A stretch of DNA of 64,000 nt. Origin: Nostoc sp. GT001 (GTDB lineage: Bacteria > Cyanobacteriota > Cyanobacteriia > Cyanobacteriales > Nostocaceae). The notes under the pieces were generated by a model. The model did not search any database. It saw nothing but the letters and a program-made list of their open reading frames with translations, and was not told where the DNA came from. The stretch lies in NCBI RefSeq assembly GCF_030382115.1, contig NZ_JAUDRJ010000003.1, forward strand, positions 3,547,726-3,611,725. Direction: 5' to 3'. A program made the position numbers and the translations under genes. Numbering within the stretch: position 1 is the first letter of the stretch; the number at the start of each line of letters is the position of its first letter. Shown here in pieces: positions 46,964 to 56,759 of this stretch.

Positions 46964-48709
46964 CTAGCCAATACCTTTGGCAATAAAGAAAGCTTCACCA
47001 ATGGGGCCCAATGCTAAGACTGGGAAAAATGTAAGTGCGCCCAGAATTAAAATCACACCTGCGGTAACGCCTATAAATAGTCCGGTATCGGTTCGCAATG
47101 TCCCAGTCGTATAAGGAACAGCTTGCTTGCGAGACATACTATCTGCTAAAAACAGCAAACCGATGATTGGAACATAACGCCCAGCCAGTAAACTAAAGCA
47201 GGTACTCAAGTTCCACCACAAAGCAGTTGCAGTTGGTGCTGTACCTGTAGATATTGCAAAAGGTGAAGGTTGTGAATCTCCTAAACCTTCAAAGCCAGAA
47301 CCGTTGTTAGCAGCGGCGGACGCATATTCATAGATAACTTGAGCAAAGCCGTGGAAACCGGGATTACTAATTCCTGACAGTTGATCGGGAAACGCCAAGG
47401 CGATACCTGCGGGAATCATAATTGCGATCGGGTGAACTAGCAGAATTAAAAAACTAGCAAGTACAACTTCGCGCTTCTCAATCTTGCGTCCGAGAAATTC
47501 TGGTGTACGTCCCACCATCAACCCTGTAGCGAACACAGCCAGAATCAGGTAAGCAAATAGATAAGCGGTTCCTGTCCCCTGTCCACCCCAAATAATTTGC
47601 AGGAACATATTGGAAAGGGTAATAAAACCGCCGTTGGGCATGAAAGAGTCGTGTAAACTGTTGACTGCGCCGCACATAGTACCAGTTGTACTGGTTGCAA
47701 ATAGTGCAGATTGTGCCCAACCAAACCGGACTTCTTTACCCTCCAAATTTGGTTGCTGACTACCCAGCAGGGCATTCACAGCCGGATTGCCGTTGTATTC
47801 ACCAATGGCAGTAACGATGATAAATATTACATAGAGAACGCCTACCATACCGTAGACTAACCAAGCTTGCTTAGTGTTATTCGCAAACAACCCATAAGTG
47901 TAGATTAGGGAAGTAGGAATCGAAAGCATGGCGACAATCTGAATCAAGTTAGAAAACCCATTGGGATTTTCAAAGGGGTGTGCCGAGTTGATAGCGAAAA
48001 AGCCGCCGCCGTTTTCTCCTAGTTGTTTGATAATTTCATAGTGAGCAACAGGGCCACGAGCGATCGCTTGACTAATATTCGCATCTTCTAAAGTAGGAAA
48101 TACAACCGCACCCCCCAATGTTTCGGGAACGCCAGCTGCCATTAAGACAATGCCGCCGACAATACAAATAGGCAGTAAAATTCGCGTAATCGAGCGAATT
48201 AAATCTACATAAAAGTTGCCCAACGATCTACCCGTCAATCCCCGAATAAAAGCAATCCCCACCGCTAAACCAGTAGCAGCAGAAGTAAACATGTGATAAC
48301 CAAGTCCCCACATTTGGCTGCCATAGCTCATGTAGGTTTCACCAGAATAGTGCTGCTGGTTAGTATTAGTAATAAAAGAAATAGTCGTATGCAGCACTGT
48401 ATCCCAAGTTGGGGCATCTATCTTAGTTGGGTTTAATGGCAGCCATCCTTGATTCATAATAATCAAGAAAATCAGCAACCCCATTGCTACATTGCTGTAT
48501 AGGATTGCCCGCCCATACTGCCAGCCGGTCATATTTTCTTTGGTTTTAACGCCAACCAAAGCATAAAGTACTCGCTCAACCGGATTCAAAATCGGATCGA
48601 GAAAAGTACTTTGATCTAGGTAGACACGCGCCATATAGCGCCCAAATACAGGAGTAATTGCTACTACAATTAGTAGCGTTAATGTAATTTGAATCCATCC
48701 TTCTAGCAT
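46964..48709 (-). CDS. kdpA: Potassium-transporting ATPase subunit KdpA
   Basis: 581 residues, ten or so membrane helices. The K+ selectivity-filter loops are visible: a first loop near [45 protein letters not shown] and NNGSGFEGL. KdpA forms the high-affinity K+ channel part of the Kdp complex and passes K+ to KdpB. It is first in the operon; 500 bp of AT-rich DNA precede it. No kdpD or kdpE lies on either side in this window, so regulation must come from elsewhere. Confidence 0.97.
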   Translation of the reverse strand: MLEGWIQITLTLLIVVAITPVFGRYMARVYLDQSTFLDPILNPVERVLYALVGVKTKENMTGWQYGRAILYSNVAMGLLIFLIIMNQGWLPLNPTKIDAPTWDTVLHTTISFITNTNQQHYSGETYMSYGSQMWGLGYHMFTSAATGLAVGIAFIRGLTGRSLGNFYVDLIRSITRILLPICIVGGIVLMAAGVPETLGGAVVFPTLEDANISQAIARGPVAHYEIIKQLGENGGGFFAINSAHPFENPNGFSNLIQIVAMLSIPTSLIYTYGLFANNTKQAWLVYGMVGVLYVIFIIVTAIGEYNGNPAVNALLGSQQPNLEGKEVRFGWAQSALFATSTTGTMCGAVNSLHDSFMPNGGFITLSNMFLQIIWGGQGTGTAYLFAYLILAVFATGLMVGRTPEFLGRKIEKREVVLASFLILLVHPIAIMIPAGIALAFPDQLSGISNPGFHGFAQVIYEYASAAANNGSGFEGLGDSQPSPFAISTGTAPTATALWWNLSTCFSLLAGRYVPIIGLLFLADSMSRKQAVPYTTGTLRTDTGLFIGVTAGVILILGALTFFPVLALGPIGEAFFIAKGIG

Positions 48710-49211
48710 CAGTTAATCAAACTCCAATCTAAGTAAAATTGAGATAAATATCATATATTTTCTTATTAGGAATCGGAAATGTTTATGAAGTATATTGGCA
48801 TACTTATTAACTAATCAACCTATAGTTATGGGCTTTCTAAATCAATCATGGAGCTTTTTTTGAAAGAACACAAGGTATAAATTGATATTTAAACTAGGCT
48901 ATATAAGAAATATATGTTTCTATGTATAAGAGTGTTTATCTCGATATATATCTGCAAATATAGAAGGACGGCTAAATACTAAACAAATAGCTATTTGACA
49001 CTAAAACTAGCTGAGTCTTTGAGGATTACAGTAATTTTCAGCAACCCCTACGTAGGGAATGAGTAAAAACCTTAAAAAGGTGGTTGTCTACTGGAACGAT
49101 ACAAACCAAACCACGATTTACGCGCAATTCACTAAAAAGCTTAATTTATCAAATCACTTTTTCTATGAGATGCTACGCGTTGCTTCTTTAAATATTTTAC
49201 AAAACACCAAA
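48710..49211. other. AT-rich region upstream of kdpA
   Basis: The kdp promoter is expected in these 502 bases, but no clear -10/-35 or operator could be fixed by eye. A 12-bp palindrome ccctacgtaggg is at 49046-49057. No gene or known RNA was recognised. Confidence 0.45.
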
Positions 49212-49763
49212 TTATCCTAAATATGGATATTTGGTAATATGACATTTCAATAATTGCATCCAATATTTTGTAGCGTTTTTTTGAGTTATTTTTATATCGC
49301 GCAAATTATGACCTTTGCCTACCTTTAACATATAATATGTTAGTTGTATAGCTATAAATAAATAACTTAAACCCAAAGGTTTGAAATGTTGCAAAAAGAG
49401 GTGATATATAACTTGAAGTTTCTGTCTATGGCGAAAATGTATCCACCATTTTGTTTGATGTTCGGCTATATTTTTTTGTAGACCTAATATAGCCTCAATC
49501 TCTATAAATTTATCTTTGACTTGATTATAAAATTTTATTTCTTTTTCAATTTCTCCAGCCTTGTATGATAAATCAGCATCATCAGATAACTGATAGGCTT
49601 CACTAATTAAACGGCCAACATTTTCTGCTTTTTTTTGATCATATCCAAGTTTAATATATATTTCAGTTGCTGCTTCTGCCAATTCAGCAAATTTTTCAGC
49701 ATCATGTAGCCAATATATTTTTGTTTGTAGTTCTCCTAAAGTAGAAGCTAGAGTATGATTCAT
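49212..49763 (-). CDS. Protein of unknown function, helical, with a hydrophobic segment
   Basis: About 183 residues. It is largely helical and Lys/Glu-rich in its first half (YDQKKAENVGRLISEAYQLS; AGEIEKEIKFYNQVKDKFIE), reminiscent of TPR-like helices, and has one hydrophobic stretch later (GLSYLFIAIQLTYYMLKVG). I do not recognise a family. The first possible codon is TTG at 49766; the ATG at 49763 is chosen. Base composition is as AT-rich as the spacer around it. It stands apart from the kdp operon and from the next gene. Confidence 0.5.
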   Translation of the reverse strand: MNHTLASTLGELQTKIYWLHDAEKFAELAEAATEIYIKLGYDQKKAENVGRLISEAYQLSDDADLSYKAGEIEKEIKFYNQVKDKFIEIEAILGLQKNIAEHQTKWWIHFRHRQKLQVIYHLFLQHFKPLGLSYLFIAIQLTYYMLKVGKGHNLRDIKITQKNATKYWMQLLKCHITKYPYLG

Positions 49764-49899
49764 CAATTTGGCTTGAAATATGCTTTCGATTATCTAACTT
49801 AAAATTAAACACTAAAATCTAGCCTTTTGAGCATCTGAACTCAACTCGCTCCAAAATTAGAAAAATCAGATTACCTAGTGCTACTCTGATGTATTAGAT

Positions 49900-50745
49900 T
49901 TAGCCGATCTTTTTACCCACCAAACTCATTAACTGCTTATCCAGTTCGATGAGGTAATCTCTACCGTAAGCTCCATTCTCTAACCCTGCGACAAGATAAT
50001 TGGGAATGTCTTGAGTAATTTCCTCGCTACAAGAACCAGCAGCCAAAGCGATCGCCGCTACTGTATCTACATCCCCAGTAAAAGCGATACAATCTTGTAA
50101 AAGTTCGCTCATGCTGTCATTTCGCATCACCGCAGTAATCGCTGCTCTGACACTCATCCAGCCTTGAGACTTGACTTTACCTTCCCACGGTTTATTCCAC
50201 TCACCAGATACATAACCTTCCAGAAACCGTCCTAATTTGCGTTTTGCTCCCAGTCGATAGATAAAATAATGCGACATTAAGGCAGCCGCAACGGCAGCAT
50301 TGATCCCATCGGTTGTATTGTGGGTAATTGCCGCTTGAATTGTTGCTGCCTCAATCACTTTTTCTGGTGTGGGATAGATGCCAATGGGTGCTGCACGCAT
50401 TGCCCCCCCGCTTTTGTCACTATCAGGGTTAATTTTGGTTAAAAACTCTTCCCCATCCTGAATTTCTCTCAGAAAATGGTAGAAATTTCGAGAATAACCT
50501 TCTCTCTCATCGCGTTTGAAAGCTCTAACAAAACTATCGGCTAAAACTTCTGGTGTCCACGGTGCTTGAGCGACAATCACTTCCGCAATGGCAATACTCA
50601 TCTGGGTGTCGTCGGTGTAGCTGCCAGGATTGAGTCGAAACCGCGGATGCTCAACGTATCGACTCAAATCGTTGTTAGCGATCATTTCGTCTGCATATTC
50701 AAAACCTGCACCGTAGGCATCTGCAATCGCTAACTCTAGCAGCAT
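49900..50745 (-). CDS. ADP-ribosylglycohydrolase family protein (DraG-like)
   Basis: 281 residues. The two-Mg site of the DraG/ARH fold is visible: T44-D45-D46-T47 in SYTDDTQMSIAIAEV and D225, D227, T228 in FTGDVDTVAAIALA. Such enzymes cleave ADP-ribose from proteins, nucleic acids or O-acetyl derivatives. No nitrogenase gene is near, so a nitrogenase-regulating DraG role is not supported here. It begins 7 bp after a NUDIX gene for the probable next step (ADP-ribose to AMP plus ribose-5-phosphate) on the same strand, which fits an ADP-ribose recycling pair. Confidence 0.88.
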   Translation of the reverse strand: MLLELAIADAYGAGFEYADEMIANNDLSRYVEHPRFRLNPGSYTDDTQMSIAIAEVIVAQAPWTPEVLADSFVRAFKRDEREGYSRNFYHFLREIQDGEEFLTKINPDSDKSGGAMRAAPIGIYPTPEKVIEAATIQAAITHNTTDGINAAVAAALMSHYFIYRLGAKRKLGRFLEGYVSGEWNKPWEGKVKSQGWMSVRAAITAVMRNDSMSELLQDCIAFTGDVDTVAAIALAAGSCSEEITQDIPNYLVAGLENGAYGRDYLIELDKQLMSLVGKKIG

Positions 50746-50752
50746 AAGGGGA

Positions 50753-51301
50753 TTAAACTAAAAACGGACGCGCCAGAAAAAAGCTAGAAACTGATTTAGC
50801 ATCTACTCGCTCTCCCTCCAGAATAGCTTTTTCTAATTCTTCAGGAGTCATAAACACAGTTTCGATATCCTCGTCTCCATCTTGTGGTGGTGGTGTCTCC
50901 AGCTTTTCTAAATCTCGCGCCAGAAAAGCATAGATAATTTCATCAGAATAGCCAGGAGCTAGGAAAAATTCGCCTAATTTGTCCCATTTTTGGGCACTAT
51001 AGCCAGTTTCTTCGGCAATTTCACGTTGTATTGTTTCTAAGGGCTGCTCAGTTCCTTCCAATGTCCCCGCCGGAAATTCTAATATCCGTCCCTGAATCGC
51101 AAAACGGTACTGGCGCACCAGTATAAGTTTACCTTCCGCTGTCACTGGCACAGCTAGCGCACCGCCAGGGTGACGAATACATTCCCATTCTCCTTCCGAT
51201 TTATTCGGCAAACGCAAGCGATTAACTTCAAAATCAAACTTGCGTCCTTTATGAAACAGGCGTTGTCTTAGCAGTTGTGGTAATTCTCTACCTAATGGCA
51301 T
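50753..51301 (-). CDS. NUDIX hydrolase, ADP-ribose pyrophosphatase type
   Basis: 182 residues. The NUDIX box is complete (G79-x5-E85-x7-R93-E94-x2-E97-E98-x-G, AGTLEGTEQPLETIQREIAE). The preceding ILVRQYRFAIQGRILEFPAG block and the ending EDIETVFMTPEELE are those of ADP-ribose pyrophosphatases (NudF type). It would split ADP-ribose to AMP and ribose-5-phosphate. Its gene is first of a tight pair with the ADP-ribosylglycohydrolase, and lies 68 bp after folK on the same strand, so the three may share a transcript. Confidence 0.88.
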   Translation of the reverse strand: MPLGRELPQLLRQRLFHKGRKFDFEVNRLRLPNKSEGEWECIRHPGGALAVPVTAEGKLILVRQYRFAIQGRILEFPAGTLEGTEQPLETIQREIAEETGYSAQKWDKLGEFFLAPGYSDEIIYAFLARDLEKLETPPPQDGDEDIETVFMTPEELEKAILEGERVDAKSVSSFFLARPFLV

Positions 51302-51369
51302 AGTAAAATCTGATTATCTGTGAATACAGAGGCAAAATCAGTGTTCTTCTGCTTTTAAGGATGGTAATT

Positions 51370-51885
51370 TTAATTGTCCATCCATAAATGTACATCAGAA
51401 CAGTCTACCTCTTTCAGCAGCTCTTTAATAACACACCCGGAAACTGGTTCTATCCAATCTGGGGCAATTTCTGCCAAGGGGACTAACACAAAGGCCCGAT
51501 CCCGCATTCGTGGATGGGGAATCTGGAGATTTGGTGTATCCAAAGTAATGTCATCATATAATAACAAATCCAAATCTAGGGTTCGTGGTCCCCAACGTTC
51601 CTGACGCACACGCCCAAATTGTTGTTCAATTCCTAACAAAATTTCTAATAACTGTTGAGGGAGTATTTCTACCTTTAATGTGACGCAGCCATTGAGGTAA
51701 TCTGGTTGTGGTGGCCTGACAGCTTTGGTTTGATACCAATGGGATCTGGCTTCTAAAGCAATACCTGGCGTTTGGGCTAAAGTCTCTATAGCTGCTTCTA
51801 AAATTGTTTGGGAATCGCCGATATTACTACCAAGAGCAACGGCGCTTCGTCTTAGCTCTGCTTCGTCGTAGCCCGGTGTAGACAT
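51370..51885 (-). CDS. folK: 2-amino-4-hydroxy-6-hydroxymethyldihydropteridine pyrophosphokinase
   Basis: About 171 residues from the ATG at 51885; the open frame could start at 51966 (198 residues), but the ATG at 51885 has a good ribosome site (aggaaag) at the right distance, and the added residues look unlike the family. HPPK signature: VALGSNIGDS, RSHWYQTKAV, GRVRQERWGPRTLDLDLLLY and IPHPRMRDRAFVLVPLAEIA. It transfers pyrophosphate from ATP to the pterin, ahead of dihydropteroate synthesis in folate production. Essential housekeeping gene. Confidence 0.92.
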   Translation of the reverse strand: MSTPGYDEAELRRSAVALGSNIGDSQTILEAAIETLAQTPGIALEARSHWYQTKAVRPPQPDYLNGCVTLKVEILPQQLLEILLGIEQQFGRVRQERWGPRTLDLDLLLYDDITLDTPNLQIPHPRMRDRAFVLVPLAEIAPDWIEPVSGCVIKELLKEVDCSDVHLWMDN

Positions 51886-52138
51886 TATACTTTCCTGAAA
51901 TAAGCCGTTTTCGGGCTGTCTTTGCGGATACTTGTCAATAGCTTTTATATTCGCAGTAGTGATCAAAATTGCCGCATTTTTTACAAAACTAAATTAACCA
52001 AATTTAAAAAACATTATTTTATAGTGAATTTAGTTAATTATTGATAGGATATTATACTAACACAATGGTAGTGCTATAACCCCAAAGTTGATTGATGGTG
52101 GTTATATAATTGCTTACTACTTTGAGCGAGGAACTGAC

Positions 52139-54514
52139 GTGGGGAAGCTTACCTCCTGGTTCAAGCGAAGACCAACTAAATTGAGTGACTCTGGACAAGG
52201 AGGAACGAATGAGAGCTTACCACCAGCACATCTGGCGCAGACGAGGCAGTTACTGAGCAAAATGAAAATTTTACCATCTAAGATGAGGGTCAATCGGGCA
52301 ACTGACGCTAAACCACTCTATCGCCGCTTCTGGTTTTGGGCAGGTTTAGGTGTTGGTGGTGGGATAGTTGCTTTGATCTACGGTATTAGTTTAATAGATC
52401 GGACTTTGCCAGATCAGTCCGAGTTGAATGCTGTGTTTCGAGAGCAAACGCTGACCATTAAAGCTGCTGATGGCACAATATTACAACAACAAGGTGAAGC
52501 GACCAGAGAACAGCTACAGCTAGAACAAATACCAGATAATTTAAAAAAAGCTTTCATCGCTTCAGAAGATAGAAGATTTAGGCAACACAACGGAGTCGAT
52601 GTGCAAGGGATTGTCAGAGCGGGTTTGAATAATTTGCGATCGCAAGGTGTGGTAGAAGGTGGTAGCACCATCACCCAACAGCTAACGCGGATTCTGTTTT
52701 TAAAACAAGAGCAGACAATCTGGCGCAAACTTAAGGAAGTCCGCCTAGCCCAAAAAATGGAGCAAGAATTAACCAAAGATCAGATTTTAGAGCGTTACCT
52801 AAATCTGGTTTATTTGGGATCTGGAGCTTATGGTGTGGCAGATGCCGCCTGGGTATACTTTAGTAAGTCGCCAGATCAACTTTCTCTCGCGGAAATGGCA
52901 ACGATCGCTGGATTAGCTCCTGCTCCTAGCTTATACGCCCCAGACAAAAATCCCGAAGCGGCAAAACGGCGGCGGAACTTGGTATTGCTACGGATGCAAG
53001 AAGACAAAATAATTACACCAGAGCAAAGGCAAGCAGCCGTTCAGGAGCCATTAGCCCTCAAAAGCAGTTTACCCAAGCGAGTCCAAGTAGAATCACCCTA
53101 CTTTACCAGCTACATCCAAAAAGAATTGTCCAAGTATGTTTCTCCTAATGTGCTAAAAAGTGGGGGTTTAGTAGTAGAAACTACCCTGAACCCAAGTTGG
53201 CAGAAGGTGGCAGAAGAGGCAGTTGCCAAAACATTGCGAAATCAAGGACGCTGGGAAAACTTTAAGCAAGCAGCAATGGTGGCCATAGACCCCCGCAACG
53301 GTGAAATTAAGGCAATGGTTGGGGGAAAAGACTTTGGTAAAAATCAGTTTAATCGAGTTACCCAGGCACAACGGCAGCCAGGATCGACATTTAAAGGGTT
53401 TGTATATGCCACTGCGATCGCTACTGGCAAAAGCCCCTACGATAGCTACGAGGATGCGCCCCTTGTCGTAGACGGCTATGAACCGAAAAACTATAGTGAA
53501 AACTTCCGGGGTTCAATGAACATCCGAGAAGCCCTCACCCGCTCTGTTAATATTGTTGCGGTCAAGGTGTTGATTGATGTGGGTTTTACACCAACGATTA
53601 AACTAGCCCATGATATGGGGATAAAATCTGAACTCAAGCCCACCTACTCCTTGGCTCTTGGTTCAAATGAAGTCAATCTGCTAGAGTTGACGAGCGCTTA
53701 TGGCAGTTTTGCGACTCAGGGATTGCACGCAGAACCTCATGGTATTACCCGCATCCTCAACCGCCAAGGCAAAGTCATCTGGTCAGCTAATTTCAAATCA
53801 AAACGCGCCCTTGACGCTGACAGTGCCGCCATCATGACTTGGATGCTACGCAACGTCGTTCAAGCGGGAACTGGTGGTGCTGCCCAATTAGCTAATAGAC
53901 AAGTTGCAGGCAAAGCCGGCACCTCCGACGAAGCCCGCGATTTATGGTTTATTGGCTACATTCCTCAGATGGTGACAGGGGTATGGCTAGGTAACGATGA
54001 CAACCGCCCCACTTATGGCAGTAGTAGTAGTGCCGCTTACACTTGGCGCGAATTTATGGAAAAAGCGGTAGAGGGGATGCCTGTAGAAAAGTTTCCCAAA
54101 CGACCCAAGTTAGATGGTCGCAAAGGCACTATCAAAGCCCAGTCTATCAAGCCCAAACAAATGCTGAATCGTTCTATTGCCTCTAAAAATGATGACTCAG
54201 AAGGTGAAAGTGCGAGAAATTCTGATGAGAGTGGTTCATCTCGAAGACGTAGAAGAAGGAGAAGCTATTCTCAAGAAGAACAGCAATCGAGCAATTATAC
54301 CCCAAGACGGAGAAGACGCGATCGCAGCGAATCAAGTTCTAGTAACTCTTCCTCAGAATCATCTACTCCACGGCGACGTTCTAGAAGAGTAGAATCTGAT
54401 TCACCCCCACCTCGAAGAAGTCGGCGAGAGTTGCCTCCCGCAAATAGTTCTGGTTCTTCTGGTTCTTCATCATCACAACCATCTTGGCGGGATAGACTTA
54501 GACCTTCTAACTAG
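52139..54514 (+). CDS. Class A penicillin-binding protein (bifunctional transglycosylase/transpeptidase)
   Basis: 791 residues from GTG 52139, which follows a gaggaa ribosome site; the frame can be extended only to a TTG at 52088. One N-terminal membrane helix (about 65-86), glycosyltransferase family 51 with catalytic Glu near 143 (FIASEDRRFRQHNG), then a transpeptidase with S416-x-x-K419 (RQPGSTFKGF), S469-V-N471 and a KAGT motif (592-595) in place of the usual KTGT. It polymerises and cross-links murein. The last 130 residues are Arg/Ser-rich and low complexity (RRRRRRRSYSQEEQQ; SSSSNSSSESSTPRRRS), which may bind murein, nucleic acid or a partner. Confidence 0.92.
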   Translation: MGKLTSWFKRRPTKLSDSGQGGTNESLPPAHLAQTRQLLSKMKILPSKMRVNRATDAKPLYRRFWFWAGLGVGGGIVALIYGISLIDRTLPDQSELNAVFREQTLTIKAADGTILQQQGEATREQLQLEQIPDNLKKAFIASEDRRFRQHNGVDVQGIVRAGLNNLRSQGVVEGGSTITQQLTRILFLKQEQTIWRKLKEVRLAQKMEQELTKDQILERYLNLVYLGSGAYGVADAAWVYFSKSPDQLSLAEMATIAGLAPAPSLYAPDKNPEAAKRRRNLVLLRMQEDKIITPEQRQAAVQEPLALKSSLPKRVQVESPYFTSYIQKELSKYVSPNVLKSGGLVVETTLNPSWQKVAEEAVAKTLRNQGRWENFKQAAMVAIDPRNGEIKAMVGGKDFGKNQFNRVTQAQRQPGSTFKGFVYATAIATGKSPYDSYEDAPLVVDGYEPKNYSENFRGSMNIREALTRSVNIVAVKVLIDVGFTPTIKLAHDMGIKSELKPTYSLALGSNEVNLLELTSAYGSFATQGLHAEPHGITRILNRQGKVIWSANFKSKRALDADSAAIMTWMLRNVVQAGTGGAAQLANRQVAGKAGTSDEARDLWFIGYIPQMVTGVWLGNDDNRPTYGSSSSAAYTWREFMEKAVEGMPVEKFPKRPKLDGRKGTIKAQSIKPKQMLNRSIASKNDDSEGESARNSDESGSSRRRRRRRSYSQEEQQSSNYTPRRRRRDRSESSSSNSSSESSTPRRRSRRVESDSPPPRRSRRELPPANSSGSSGSSSSQPSWRDRLRPSN

Positions 54515-54651
54515 TAATGAGAAGTGGGCATTGTTGAGACTATGCACGACTTGACTTGGTAGGGGGCAGGGAGCAGGGGAAACAAGGGGACAAGGTGACT
54601 TCAGTCAGAACTTATAACAAGCCTTTCTCCTTGTCCTCAAGTCCTTTTTAG

Positions 54652-56028
54652 TCAACCAGACTCAATCTCAGAAGTCAAAAGATAAAAACGCCCAGTTAAA
54701 AGCACTGCACCCGTAAGTAGCCCTAGTACTAAACCCAACCATAAACCTATAGCACCCCAGCCGAAAGTGAATGCCATCAGATAGCCCCCACCTAGACCTA
54801 CTACCCAGTAAGCGAACATAGTAATTAACACTGGCACTTTGGTGTCTTTCAACCCGATTAAAGCACCAGCAGCAATAGTCTGAATAGAATAAAATATTTG
54901 GACTATTGCCCCCGCAGCCAGAAAAGAAGTTGCCGTTTTAACTATCTCGATATTATCTAGATTACTGGTGTCCAAATACATTGCCACAATATAGTTGGGA
55001 AACAGCCAAAAAATTAGTGCCACAATACTTACAAAAGGAGTAACAAGCGCAATGCAGACTAATCCCGCTGTGCTTGCACCCTTGAGATCGTTTTGTCCCC
55101 TCAACTGTCCTACTCTCATTGTGACGGCATAGGAAATACCTATAGATACCGTTTCCACAAAACTTTCTGTCTCGACGGTAATTTCATGTGCTGCTAACGT
55201 CTCTGTTCCAAACCAACCCATCAGTAAAGCAGTGGCAGTAAATACTCCAATTTCTGCTCCATACTGTAACCCCAAAAACCACCCAGTTTGGAAGATATCT
55301 ATAAACATCTTCCGATCAAATTTATCTAAAGCGCTATTAAGTTGGTATTTTTTAAAGTAGTTATCAAAGCAAATCCAATTAACGGCGGCAATAAAATTTA
55401 GCCAAAAAATGAGTGCGCTTGCCCAACCGATACCGGCTAAACCAAGGGCTGGTAAACCAAATTTACCGAACATTAGCACGTAATTAGCAACCGCATTTAA
55501 TAATAGTCCAGCGACCGTAATTACTGTTAAGAATTGGGGGCGATTGAGGGCAGAGCTAACTTCTTTTAAGATACAAAAACCGAGTGCAGCCGGAAAACCC
55601 CAAACAATAGACCGCAAATAGGTTTGAGCTAATAATACATTGCTTTCTTCTTGACCAGTTAGCAGCAGGATATAGTCAAAGTGCCAAATGATAAACATCA
55701 CAGGCAAGCACATCGTCACGGCTAACCAAATTCCTTGACCAGTAGCACGACTAACTTGATCTATTTTTCCTGCACCAAAAGCATTAGCGACACTTACACC
55801 CGCGGCTGAAAGAACAGAACGACAAACGGAAGCTAGGGTAGAAAAGGTAACAGCACCTAAAGCACCCGCAGCTAAAGCTTGGCTGTTAAGTAAGCCCATC
55901 ATCACCCCATCTAATAAAGGAATGCCCGCTTCTAATATTTGAGTAATTACCAAAGGAACTGCTAATTGCAGGCAGGCTTGGACTTCTAATATCAGTTCTG
56001 ACTTAAATTCTTTTGAAGTTAACTCCAT
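54652..56028 (-). CDS. MATE-family multidrug/toxin efflux transporter
   Basis: 458 residues, about twelve membrane helices in two related halves. The N-terminal half has the MATE signature PLLDGVMMGLLNSQALAAGA and SALNRPQFLTVITVAGLLLN; the second half repeats it (ALLMGWFGTETLAAHEITVE; GVGQLRG-like RVGQLRGQ). It exports organic compounds in exchange for H+ or Na+; the drug is unknown. The gene is isolated, convergent with the penicillin-binding protein. Confidence 0.9.
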   Translation of the reverse strand: MELTSKEFKSELILEVQACLQLAVPLVITQILEAGIPLLDGVMMGLLNSQALAAGALGAVTFSTLASVCRSVLSAAGVSVANAFGAGKIDQVSRATGQGIWLAVTMCLPVMFIIWHFDYILLLTGQEESNVLLAQTYLRSIVWGFPAALGFCILKEVSSALNRPQFLTVITVAGLLLNAVANYVLMFGKFGLPALGLAGIGWASALIFWLNFIAAVNWICFDNYFKKYQLNSALDKFDRKMFIDIFQTGWFLGLQYGAEIGVFTATALLMGWFGTETLAAHEITVETESFVETVSIGISYAVTMRVGQLRGQNDLKGASTAGLVCIALVTPFVSIVALIFWLFPNYIVAMYLDTSNLDNIEIVKTATSFLAAGAIVQIFYSIQTIAAGALIGLKDTKVPVLITMFAYWVVGLGGGYLMAFTFGWGAIGLWLGLVLGLLTGAVLLTGRFYLLTSEIESG

Positions 56029-56437
56029 TGGGGCGCTAAAAAAGCAATACTGAATACATTAAGATATATTAACGCCACAGGTGTAATCAACTCAAGCTAT
56101 TAGCGATCGCCTGACTCAAAGAGAAATGTCTATAGTTATACTCTGTTTCTAAACTAAACTGTTTAGTTTGCACTTGGTGACAGCTTCGCCAGCTTCTACG
56201 CCAACTAAACTAATACTGCTCTGGTAAACAGCAAGTAGTAAGACTCTTTTCAATGTATATCTTTTACTAATGTACTGAAGTTAGTTTTTAAGGATTGCCC
56301 AAAGGGCAGTGCGCGAGAGCGCAATCACTCGTTTTTTGTCCACTCTCACAAAATCGCGTTGCTCCCATATAAAGTTTATTCGTGGCTAACAGGTAAAATA
56401 ACTTTATTCTCTGAAAAATGGGGTAGAAGATTAACTT
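56029..56437. other. Intergenic region before the conflict locus
   Basis: 409 bases between divergent genes. It includes a palindrome aaactaaactgtttagttt at about 56149-56168 and a gggcagtgcgcgagagcgca dispersed element near 56302. A promoter for the locus is expected in it but was not identified. Confidence 0.45.
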
Positions 56438-56758
56438 GTGAAGCGTATCGTCGAATTTCCTCTCGAAAACGGAGACTCAATTCTTGTAGAAGTAGATGAG
56501 CCTGGGCTAACTGATGATCGTATTGGTCTGCGAGATGAGATTATTCAAAAAGCTCAAAAAACTTTTGAGTCTGCTCTGGAACAAGTTAAGCCCATAGCAA
56601 ATCTCATTATGACTAAAGTAAATAGTCTTAATCAGCCTGCCGACGAAGTCGAAATCAAGTTTGGCATCAAAATGAGTGCAGAACTTGGGGCAGTTATCGC
56701 TTCTGGCAATGGCGAAGTTAATTATGAAGTGACTTTGAAGTGGAAACGGGAGCCATAA
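56438..56758 (+). CDS. Trypsin-co-occurring domain 1 (CU044_2847-like) protein
   Basis: 106 residues. Two parts: a beta-rich N-terminus (IVEFPLENGDSILVEVDEPG), a middle helical segment (EIIQKAQKTFESALEQVKPI), and the C-terminal sequence EIKFGIKMSAELGAVIASGN then GEVNYEVTLKWK, which is the hallmark of the CU044_2847/Trypco1 family as I recall it. That family is found next to trypsin-like genes in predicted bacterial conflict systems. Here the trypsin-TIR gene begins one base after the stop (TAA-g-ATG), so the two are coupled. GTG start at 56438; no strong ribosome site. Function not shown. Confidence 0.75.
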   Translation: MKRIVEFPLENGDSILVEVDEPGLTDDRIGLRDEIIQKAQKTFESALEQVKPIANLIMTKVNSLNQPADEVEIKFGIKMSAELGAVIASGNGEVNYEVTLKWKREP

Positions 56759-56759
56759 G

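Noticed and set aside
46408..47017. Two long overlapping frames on opposite strands as protein genes
   Set aside because: Both are created by the 21-bp repeat being a multiple of three; they extend into kdpA and kdpB and look unlike any protein.
49900..50745. Nitrogenase-reactivating DraG
   Set aside because: The metal motifs fit the broad ADP-ribosylglycohydrolase family, but there is no nitrogenase or DraT context to support this specific role.
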